Origin: Chthoniobacter flavus
Lineage (GTDB): Bacteria; Verrucomicrobiota; Verrucomicrobiia; Chthoniobacterales; DYNR01
Reading direction: 5' to 3'
Assembly (NCBI GenBank): GCA_020720945.1
Contig: DYNR01000049.1
Span: 1-12,683, forward strand
DNA: 12,683 bases
The notes under the pieces were generated by a model. The model ran no database searches and was not told the DNA's origin. It was given only the letters and a program-made list of their open reading frames with translations. Of this stretch, positions 1-6,031 are shown piece by piece. A program made the position numbers and the translations under genes. Position 1 is the stretch's first letter. Each line of letters begins with the position of its first letter.

Positions 1-37
1 TTGCCGCTTATGCGAGGATTTTGGAAAAAATAACCTG

Positions 38-65
38 TTGACAAAACACAACTGTTCTATATTTT
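38..65 (+). promoter_or_regulatory. Candidate promoter of the GntR-ABC operon
   Basis: A perfect sigma70-type -35 box TTGACA lies at 38-43. The -10 is less certain: TATTTT at 60-65 (4 of 6, spacing 16) or TATATT at 58-63 (5 of 6, spacing 14). Transcription would start near 70-73, only a few bases before the GTG start codon at 74. The in-frame TTG at 38, which could be taken as a start codon, is the first half of this -35 box. The identification is by eye and not tested. Confidence 0.55.
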
Positions 66-75
66 GTAGAACAGT
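51..75. promoter_or_regulatory. Inverted-repeat operator for the GntR/YtrA regulator
   Basis: The arms ACTGTTCTA (51-59) and TAGAACAGT (67-75) are perfect reverse complements, 9 bp each, separated by 7 bases (60-66). The dyad covers the candidate -10 box, the predicted transcription start and the first two bases of the GTG start codon at 74. GntR-family dimers bind such palindromes, and the regulator is the first gene of the operon, so autorepression by blocking RNA polymerase is the simplest reading. That this protein binds this site is inference. Confidence 0.65.
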
Positions 76-487
76 GAATTTACGCATCATCACAGGAGAA
101 CCGACCCCCATTTATCGCCAGATTATTCAAGGCGTGCGCTCGGCGGTAGCTTCTGGAGTTCTTGTCCCCGGAGATCAAATTCCCGCAGTTCGGGAGCTTG
201 CGGAATCGAACACCATCAATCCCAACACGGTCGTAAAAGCTTATACGGAACTGGTGAGGGAAGGCATCATCGTAGGGCGTCCAGGGTCTGGCTACTTCGT
301 CCGGGAGCACAGGGAAAGCATCCTTTCCGTGGAAGAGAGGCAGAAGCGGCTCGATCTGGCGCTCCAGGCATTGATAGCGGATACCGCTTTTTTGGGGTTT
401 GCGCCCGCCGAGATACAAAAACGCCTCCAAGAACTCCAAAGCGAAATCGAAAAAAGGAAACAGCAGAAAGAACCAAAAAAATCCTGA
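74..487 (+). CDS. GntR family transcriptional regulator, YtrA subfamily
   Basis: This is a 137-residue DNA-binding repressor. Residues 10-75 form the GntR winged helix-turn-helix, with PIYRQI near residue 12, PGDQIPAVRELA at 32-43, the recognition-helix motif NPNTVVKAYTEL at 49-60 and the wing GRPGSGYFV at 68-76. The remaining 60 residues are short and helical, ending in a lysine-rich tail. This is typical of the YtrA subfamily, which lacks a large ligand-binding domain. I chose GTG at 74 because YtrA proteins usually begin just before the PIYRQI segment and because the alternative TTG at 38 lies inside the -35 box. No Shine-Dalgarno sequence precedes GTG. The ABC ATPase gene starts one base after the stop codon, so the protein most likely controls that transporter. 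The inducing signal is unknown. Confidence 0.88.
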   Translation: MNLRIITGEPTPIYRQIIQGVRSAVASGVLVPGDQIPAVRELAESNTINPNTVVKAYTELVREGIIVGRPGSGYFVREHRESILSVEERQKRLDLALQALIADTAFLGFAPAEIQKRLQELQSEIEKRKQQKEPKKS

Positions 488-488
488 C

Positions 489-1430
489 ATGAAGCCATCG
501 CCAGCCATCCAAATCAACCATCTCACCAAATTTTTCGGGACCCGATGTGTGGTCAACGACCTCTCTCTCGAAATCGAACGGGGCACCATTTTCGGCTTCC
601 TCGGGCGCAACGGGGCGGGCAAAAGCACCACCATACGGACGCTTCTGGGCTTGCAGCACCCCACCCGTGGATCGACACAAGTGCTGGGTTGTGACTCTCA
701 AAAACTCACGCCGGAAATCCGGGAAAGGATCGGCTATCTGGCCGAAGGGCATCCTGTTTACGGGTGGATGCGTGTGGAGGAAGCGGAAAAATTTCAGGCT
801 TCGTTTTTTCGGAACTGGAACCGGGAGGTCTTTTGGGGCATCGCCAAGCATTTTAATTTGCGGGAAAAAGCGCGGGCCGGCAATCTTTCGCGAGGGGAGC
901 GGGCGGGACTTTGCCTTGCTCTGGCTCTGGCACCGGAACCGGAACTCCTCATCCTCGATGACCCCGCACTCGGCCTGGATCCCGTAGCTCGCAACAGCCT
1001 CCTCCAGCTCATGCTCTATGTCACCCGCAGCGAAGGGCGGACGATTTTATTTTCTTCGCACATCCTCTCCGATGTCGAAAGGGTGGCGGACAAGATTGCC
1101 GTCATGGACAATGGGACGCTCCGCGCCTGCTGTTCCGTAGATACCTTCAGCAAAAGCATCAGCATGGTTACCCTCCACTACAAAAACCAACCGCCGCCAG
1201 AAAAATACGCCATCCCCGGATTGTTGCAGAGTTTCCGAACGGCAACGACCCTGGTGCTTACCTTAGTCCATTCCAACGAGGAAACGGCCAAAGCCATCGA
1301 GAGCCTGAAACCCGATGCCGTGGAAACGATGGATTTGGGTCTGGAATCTTCTTTCGTGGGCTATGTGGGAGATCGTGGAGAAAAATCCTTCTTATTCAAA
1401 AACAACCAACCAATCGGAGCAAAAGAATGA
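489..1430 (+). CDS. ABC transporter ATP-binding protein, YtrB/ABC-2 type
   Basis: This 313-residue ATPase powers an ABC-2 type transporter, presumably with the membrane protein encoded next. Visible motifs are Walker A GRNGAGKST (39-47), signature LSRGE (133-137), Walker B LLILDD (153-158) followed by PALGLD, and the switch histidine H191 in FSSHILSD. The Walker B catalytic glutamate position is aspartate (D158). The usual Q-loop glutamine appears to be replaced by glutamate in YLAEGHPVYGW (83-93). Residues 220-313 form a C-terminal extension of the kind seen in ABC-2 ATPases. The ATG at 489 sits one base after the regulator stop codon, which suggests translational coupling. An in-frame start exists at 399, but it would add a basic, non-conserved stretch inside the upstream gene. 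The 3' end overlaps the next gene by 4 bp (ATGA). Substrate is unknown; cell-envelope stress export or efflux is possible. Confidence 0.9.
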   Translation: MKPSPAIQINHLTKFFGTRCVVNDLSLEIERGTIFGFLGRNGAGKSTTIRTLLGLQHPTRGSTQVLGCDSQKLTPEIRERIGYLAEGHPVYGWMRVEEAEKFQASFFRNWNREVFWGIAKHFNLREKARAGNLSRGERAGLCLALALAPEPELLILDDPALGLDPVARNSLLQLMLYVTRSEGRTILFSSHILSDVERVADKIAVMDNGTLRACCSVDTFSKSISMVTLHYKNQPPPEKYAIPGLLQSFRTATTLVLTLVHSNEETAKAIESLKPDAVETMDLGLESSFVGYVGDRGEKSFLFKNNQPIGAKE

Positions 1431-3412
1431 AAGCAATACTCTGGAAAGAAGTCCGCGAAAATCTCAAGTGGGCCGTCCTCGGGGGCATCGCATTTGCCGT
1501 GGCGTTGGCCTACTCGCTGAATCAGCTAGAGCAAACCTATAGGATAGGGAGTTTCAGCGACAATGGAGTAATGAATTGCCGTGAGCTGTCAACGGTATTG
1601 CTCTTTGGCCCAATCTTCATTGGCTTTGCCTTGGGGTTGCTACAAATTGTGCCAGAACTCAAACGCGATCAATGGGCATTCCTCATCCACCGGCCAGTGC
1701 ATATCAAAACAATTTTCTGGGGAAAAGTCACGGCGGGGTTTTTGCTCTATTTTGGCGCAACAATCCTTCCGTTTTCCCTTGCGGCGGGATGGACGGTCAT
1801 CCCGGGGAATTACCCGGCACCGTTTGACTTTCACCCACTCTTGCCGGGCATTGCCGACATCCTTTGCGGTGCTGTTTTTTATTTGGCAGGCATCACTGTC
1901 GCCCTGCGAGATGCCCGCTGGTTTGGCACAAAATTGGCTCCGGTTTTGGCTGCGTGTTTTTGCGCCACGCGAGTTACGGATACAGATTTCTTTTCCGTAG
2001 CGCTCCTCTGGATTGCTTTTTTTGCCGCGTTGCTGGCTCTGTTGGCATGTGGGATTATGACGCAAGGCAGCAGGTATTCTCTTCAAAGCAAGAGTGTCAA
2101 GTTTGCTGGCATTCTGTGTCTCTTGTTTGCTGCCTTTGCGGTGTGTGTGGCGATCAAAGCTGGGTATCAGAAAATTAAACCAGAGGAGAGTATTTTGTAT
2201 CGAGGATATGAGCAATACGAACAAGACCTTCAGGGGAAAGTTGTTATTGTAAAGTGGGCGAAGGAAGAAACCGAGGTCCGAAATCTTGACGGAAGTCCCA
2301 TTCTCAAGGATGGAAAGGTGCAAAAATTTTCATACGGTGATTTTATGGACACACAGCATCTCACCAGAAATAGATTTCCCGAAAGTTACCGCTCTGGGAA
2401 AGAATGGGTTATGCAAATGCGAAATTTTCAAGACCATGCCTATGATCCAGATCAGCAGGAGTTGCTATGGTATTATGTGGCCGGAGAAGGCATCTTCGAA
2501 GGCTTTTCACAGCGTTCTTGCCTATTGGAGGAACTCATTACTCCTCAAGGGTTTCAATCTCCTAACAACCCAGTAAAGGAGAGATTTCAAGACATCCATC
2601 TCTCAGATGCATACCAAAATCCTCTTCTTTGGTTCGGCGAGCAGGTCGTTTTTGTCGATGTAGAACGGAAGAGGGTTTCGCATATTTTTACCAGTCAACC
2701 ACCTCAGAAAATCCTTGGGGTTGCCGCATTCAAAAACAGATCTCAAAATCTTTCCCTTTCTGAAAGGTACAGCATTTGTGTAGCCACCGATCAGGGGTTG
2801 GAATTTTTTGACACAAAAGGGCAGTTATACACCAAATCTCCATGGCCGATGGAAGGGGAAGAATATATATGCCTTGGCATCGGGAAGGATAAACCTCTCA
2901 CCCATTTTTATGTTTGGCAATATTGTAGGAATCACAAAATGCTAGGATATTATCTCACCAGCATCCCCATCAATGGAGAGCCGCCAGTGACCCAGTGGCT
3001 TCCCGATTTGAAAGAGGAGATTGCTCCGATCACCCTTCCCGATTATTTTGCGGTTACAACAGACTCGCCACTGATGATCAAAGGCATCCGCTGGCACAAT
3101 GTCACGCCATCCATCTTTTACACCTTCTGTTCCATGCTGATCGGTTATTTTGTGATGCGCAAAAACCGATTTTCCAAAAGGAAAACCTTTGGTTGGTGCA
3201 GCTTTATTTTTCTCGCTGGCCCGATGGGGCTCATTGCGTTCTTGCTGGCGCGGGATTGGCCAGTAAAAATCAAATGCCCGTCTTGCGGAAAGCAGAGAGA
3301 AATCGGGAGCCTGACCTGCGATTTTTGCAAAGCTCCGTGGCCGGAACCCGCGAGAGACGGCACCGAGATTTTTGAAAGAGATGCAAGCAAACAGGTAGCG
3401 GGATCCATTTGA
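1427..3412 (+). CDS. ABC-2 type permease-like membrane protein with large insert and zinc ribbon
   Basis: This 661-residue membrane protein is probably the permease partner of the ATPase encoded just upstream, whose stop codon overlaps its ATG. It starts MKAILWKEVRENLKW, a typical ABC-2 permease N-terminus. Hydrophobic segments lie near 15-32, 55-76, 98-121, 138-160, 187-210 and 226-244. A long soluble region follows (about 246-558), then two more hydrophobic segments (562-577 and 588-607). The tail holds CPSC (617-620) and CDFC (631-634), a four-cysteine zinc ribbon. Part of the soluble insert (about 405-470) is rich in short beta-like stretches, perhaps propeller-like, but I do not recognise a family. 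The basic loop KNRFSKRK (579-586) suggests that side is cytoplasmic, which would place the insert outside, yet a cytoplasmic zinc ribbon would argue the reverse. Topology is therefore unsettled. The insert's DNA looks more AT-rich than its flanks. Confidence 0.8.
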   Translation: MKAILWKEVRENLKWAVLGGIAFAVALAYSLNQLEQTYRIGSFSDNGVMNCRELSTVLLFGPIFIGFALGLLQIVPELKRDQWAFLIHRPVHIKTIFWGKVTAGFLLYFGATILPFSLAAGWTVIPGNYPAPFDFHPLLPGIADILCGAVFYLAGITVALRDARWFGTKLAPVLAACFCATRVTDTDFFSVALLWIAFFAALLALLACGIMTQGSRYSLQSKSVKFAGILCLLFAAFAVCVAIKAGYQKIKPEESILYRGYEQYEQDLQGKVVIVKWAKEETEVRNLDGSPILKDGKVQKFSYGDFMDTQHLTRNRFPESYRSGKEWVMQMRNFQDHAYDPDQQELLWYYVAGEGIFEGFSQRSCLLEELITPQGFQSPNNPVKERFQDIHLSDAYQNPLLWFGEQVVFVDVERKRVSHIFTSQPPQKILGVAAFKNRSQNLSLSERYSICVATDQGLEFFDTKGQLYTKSPWPMEGEEYICLGIGKDKPLTHFYVWQYCRNHKMLGYYLTSIPINGEPPVTQWLPDLKEEIAPITLPDYFAVTTDSPLMIKGIRWHNVTPSIFYTFCSMLIGYFVMRKNRFSKRKTFGWCSFIFLAGPMGLIAFLLARDWPVKIKCPSCGKQREIGSLTCDFCKAPWPEPARDGTEIFERDASKQVAGSI

Positions 3413-3467
3413 ATTCTTTTGAATCCTACAACCCATCCTCCCACCAGGTGGCGGAAACGGGGTCTCG

Positions 3468-3496
3468 ACAATAGGGAAGGCCCCGCCCCCTATTGT
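3468..3496. terminator. Hairpin between converging operons
   Basis: ACAATAGGG (3468-3476) and CCCTATTGT (3488-3496) form a perfect 9-bp stem with an 11-base loop. It sits in the 77-bp gap between the stop codon of the + strand permease and that of the - strand ATPase, and it includes the latter's TAG stop codon. Neither strand has a T-tract after the stem, so it is not a canonical intrinsic terminator. It may act as an RNA 3'-end stabiliser or work with Rho. It lies at the right place to separate two converging transcripts. Confidence 0.4.
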
Positions 3497-4236
3497 TGCA
3501 TGTAAGTTTGCAGGACTTCTTTCGGGGAACCGGCACTGGAAATGCGCCCTTCCTGCAACCAGAGGATTCTGTCGGCAAAACGGAGCATCGCCTGTTCGTC
3601 GTGCGTTACCAAAATGATGGTTTTGCCTTCGCGCTTGTATTTTTCAAACAGAGCAAAGCACTTTTCTTGAAAGACAAAATCGCCGACAGCCAGCACTTCA
3701 TCGAGGAGCATGATCGGTGCATCTACCTGAATAGCAACGGCAAAAGCCAAACGCACTTGCATCCCGCTGCTGTAGTGTTTGACCTGCATTTCCATGAAAT
3801 GCTCCAGCTCGGAAAAACGGACGATTTCTTCGTAGGCATCATCAATCTGTTTGCGGGTCAACCCGAGAATCGTGGCGTTCAAATAAACATTTTCCCTGCC
3901 CGTCAATTCCGAATGAAACCCGACCCCCAATTCGAGCATCGGAGAAATTTTTCCGCGGATATGGATTTCGCTACCCGCATCCGGGCGATAAACTCCCGCC
4001 AATATCCGCAGAAGCGTAGATTTTCCGCTGCCATTTCTGCCGACGATTCCGAGAAACTCCCCTTTGCGGACTTCAAACGAAACTCCGTTAATCGGGCAAA
4101 TCACCCCCTGCCGGTTGCCCTTCCAAAAATTCAATAACCGTTCCCGCATCGTCCATCGCTTCTCGGAAGGAACGCGAAAAGTTTTGGTCAGGTTTTTGAC
4201 CTCGATCGCCAAGCTGTCATCCATCGGTGCTGCCAT
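3490..4236 (-). CDS. Polysaccharide ABC exporter ATP-binding protein (Wzt/TagH/KpsT type)
   Basis: This 248-residue ATPase energises export of a lipid-linked polysaccharide across the inner membrane. Motifs are Walker A GRNGSGKST (66-74), the family stretch LELGVGFHSELTGREN (101-116), signature YSSGMQ (155-160), Walker B IMLLDE followed by VLAVGD (175-186), and switch histidine H212 in VTHD. The LLDEVLAVGD string is a hallmark of O-antigen and teichoic acid exporter ATPases. The protein ends right after the nucleotide-binding domain, so it lacks the C-terminal carbohydrate-binding domain found in Wzt of E. coli O8/O9a. It follows the permease gene by 6 bases and is the last gene of its operon. 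No good Shine-Dalgarno sequence is visible; a second ATG 12 bases downstream (residue 5) is an alternative start. The exact glycan is unknown. Confidence 0.92.
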   Translation of the reverse strand: MAAPMDDSLAIEVKNLTKTFRVPSEKRWTMRERLLNFWKGNRQGVICPINGVSFEVRKGEFLGIVGRNGSGKSTLLRILAGVYRPDAGSEIHIRGKISPMLELGVGFHSELTGRENVYLNATILGLTRKQIDDAYEEIVRFSELEHFMEMQVKHYSSGMQVRLAFAVAIQVDAPIMLLDEVLAVGDFVFQEKCFALFEKYKREGKTIILVTHDEQAMLRFADRILWLQEGRISSAGSPKEVLQTYMQQ

Positions 4237-4242
4237 AAAAAA

Positions 4243-5016
4243 TTACAGTTCTTCGACGACCACAGGCTCCCTGTTAAAAAACACCCAGAGGCCTAGCCCA
4301 AAAAAGAAAAAGGTGGAACAAAGGACAAAACACACACCACTCAGCGTCAACTGGCCAGTCCCCGTCATCGCAAACCGGCTGTATTCGAGGATGCCTGCCA
4401 TCGGGTTCAAGAAAAGAAAAAAGCGCCATTTTTCTGGAACGAGGGACATCGGGTAAATCACGGGGGTCCCCCAGAAACCAATCTGGATCGCCAAATCCCA
4501 GATCGCGCCCATATCGCGAACTTGGATAATCAGGACGGAAAGAATCATCGAGATGCCGAGCGTTGTCAGGTAGAGGCAAAGGAGCAGGGGAACAATCAAA
4601 AACATTTCTGGACGGAGGGGGAGTTGCTCCCAAGCCGCAAGCGCACCGAACACCAATAAATTGAGAAGCAACCCGATAAAGGGGGTCGAGACCGACGATG
4701 CCACGAGGATGAGGCGCGGAAAATAGATTTTTCGGACCAGCGTGTAACGGCTGATGATCGACAGGATGCCGGCCCCTGATGCCTCGGCGAAAAAATTCCA
4801 TATCATCATGCCCAACAAGAGGTTGAGCTTGTAATACGGCGTGTCAATTTTCATGTAAACCGTGAAAACGATGTAGAGGACAACGAAAAGAGCCAAAGGT
4901 TTGAGCAACGACCAAAGATAGCCGAGAACAGATCCGTAATAGCGCATCTTAAATTCGTTCCATGTGAGGGCAGAAAAAAGGCGCCAGATATATGCGTAGT
5001 CGATAGGTTGAGTCAT
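4243..5016 (-). CDS. Polysaccharide ABC exporter permease (Wzm/TagG/RfbA type)
   Basis: This 257-residue inner-membrane permease pairs with the ATPase encoded 6 bases downstream to export an undecaprenyl- or lipid-linked glycan. Family features are the N-terminal segment WNEFKMRYYGSVLGYLWSLL (19-38), VRKIYFPRLIL (94-104) and FWGTPVIYP (181-189). About six hydrophobic segments are visible, near 33-54, 66-88, 103-127, 138-163, 172-190 and 225-247. The ATG at 5016 is preferred: AGAGAGG ends 9 bases before it (5026-5032), and homologues begin at this point. An upstream in-frame start at 5118 would overlap the glycosyltransferase gene and add 34 residues lacking family character. The gap to the glycosyltransferase stop codon is 70 bp with no terminator seen, so cotranscription with that gene is likely. 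Confidence 0.9.
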   Translation of the reverse strand: MTQPIDYAYIWRLFSALTWNEFKMRYYGSVLGYLWSLLKPLALFVVLYIVFTVYMKIDTPYYKLNLLLGMMIWNFFAEASGAGILSIISRYTLVRKIYFPRLILVASSVSTPFIGLLLNLLVFGALAAWEQLPLRPEMFLIVPLLLCLYLTTLGISMILSVLIIQVRDMGAIWDLAIQIGFWGTPVIYPMSLVPEKWRFFLFLNPMAGILEYSRFAMTGTGQLTLSGVCFVLCSTFFFFGLGLWVFFNREPVVVEEL

Positions 5017-5025
5017 TCGAAATTT

Positions 5026-5032
5026 CCTCTCT
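5026..5032 (-). promoter_or_regulatory. Ribosome binding site that fixes the exporter permease start
   Basis: Read on the - strand, AGAGAGG is followed by nine bases and then ATG at 5016-5014. It is one of the few strong Shine-Dalgarno matches in the window and decides between this start and the longer in-frame alternative at 5118. Confidence 0.7.
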
Positions 5033-5086
5033 GGGTTTAACCGATTTTTTGGATTGCAAGCAACCTCGATTTCAAAAACTTTTTTC

Positions 5087-6031
5087 TCACTTTGCGCGGC
5101 GGAAACCCCTTGCCGCAAACTTCCACGCGGCGACAGGCAAGTAAGTCCATTTGCTGCCCGCCCATTTCAAGTCGCCCGCCCTCCGCATCCACCAGCGAAA
5201 AATCCCGAGAAAAGCATCATCGGCGTGACGGTCTAATTTCCAAACACTTTTTCCGCCCGCGCCATCGCCCGAAGGAATCCAGTGGCGAACGATGTTTTGG
5301 TAGCCTTGGGAAAAATTTCCCCGAGGTTCCGCCTGGAGCTCTTCCAGAATTTTTTGCACATCTTTCATGTATCCGCCGTCCGCGCTTCTCTGTTCTCCAT
5401 GAAAACGAAACGCGGCCAAAGGCGCTTCGATTCCTGTGCATCGGGCATGGCGAAAAAACTCTCCCCAAAGCCAAAAATCAGCGGCGTAGCGGTAGCGGTC
5501 TGTCAGTCTGCCCCCGATTTTTTCCCAGAGTTCCCGCCGCCAAAAACAGGTCTCTTGCTGGATGAATTCTCCGTTTGTCGGGGACCCGTGCAAACCGCGC
5601 CGGAAGGAACCGGCGGAAAACCCCGCCACTTCCACAACGCTGTCGAATCCCCCATTTTCTCGGACACAGGTTTTTTGAAGTGTTGTAACCCATTGAACTT
5701 CAGGGAATTTCTCGAAAATCTCGACGACGGTTGCCAGCGTCCACGGGAAATATAAATCCGAGGAATTCAACCACCCCATGATGTCGCCCGCCGTTTTTTC
5801 AAAGCCCTTGTTGATGGCCGCATATTGCCCGCCATCGGGTTCGCTGCACCAGTAAGCCAAGCGGTCGGCATACTGAGAAATGACTTCTTTGCTGCCGTCG
5901 GTCGAACCCCCGTCAATCACCACATACTCCAAATCGACACCCCCTTCCGAAGCGGAATCCAAAACGCTCCGAAGCGTTTGCGCGAGGTGTCCCGCTTGGT
6001 TGTAGGACGGCGTGACGATCGAAATTTTCAT
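5087..6031 (-). CDS. Family 2 glycosyltransferase
   Basis: This 314-residue enzyme has a GT-A fold N-terminal domain that transfers a sugar from a nucleotide donor, probably onto the glycan exported by the neighbouring ABC system. It starts MKISIVTPSYNQAGHL; VVIDGGSTDGS (37-47) is the nucleotide-binding region, and EPDGGQYAAINKG (64-76) and MGWLNSSD (85-92) follow. The last replaces the usual NSDD metal-binding (DXD-like) motif, so its first aspartate is serine (S91). QQETCFWRR (158-166) and AADFWLW (183-189) are typical acceptor/catalytic regions of this group. No transmembrane anchor is evident; the C-terminus is basic and tryptophan-rich and may touch the membrane. The ATG overlaps the argD stop codon by 4 bp, so translation is coupled. 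Donor and acceptor cannot be told from the sequence. Confidence 0.88.
   Translation of the reverse strand: MKISIVTPSYNQAGHLAQTLRSVLDSASEGGVDLEYVVIDGGSTDGSKEVISQYADRLAYWCSEPDGGQYAAINKGFEKTAGDIMGWLNSSDLYFPWTLATVVEIFEKFPEVQWVTTLQKTCVRENGGFDSVVEVAGFSAGSFRRGLHGSPTNGEFIQQETCFWRRELWEKIGGRLTDRYRYAADFWLWGEFFRHARCTGIEAPLAAFRFHGEQRSADGGYMKDVQKILEELQAEPRGNFSQGYQNIVRHWIPSGDGAGGKSVWKLDRHADDAFLGIFRWWMRRAGDLKWAGSKWTYLPVAAWKFAARGFRRAK

Noticed and set aside
1..37. C-terminal tail of an upstream gene
   Set aside because: Two frames end nearby (TAA at 31-33, TGA at 39-41), each after about a dozen codons. That is too little to choose a frame or recognise a family.
38..73. TTG at 38 as start codon of the GntR regulator
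   Set aside because: The TTG is the first half of a consensus -35 box, and the 12 added residues have no family match; GTG at 74 fits the family start.
399..488. Longer N-terminus for the YtrB-like ATPase
   Set aside because: It would overlap the regulator gene in another frame and consists of a basic, low-complexity stretch; the ATG at 489 fits the usual start of the domain.
5017..5118. Longer N-terminus for the exporter permease
   Set aside because: It overlaps the glycosyltransferase gene, and a strong ribosome binding site precedes the ATG at 5016.
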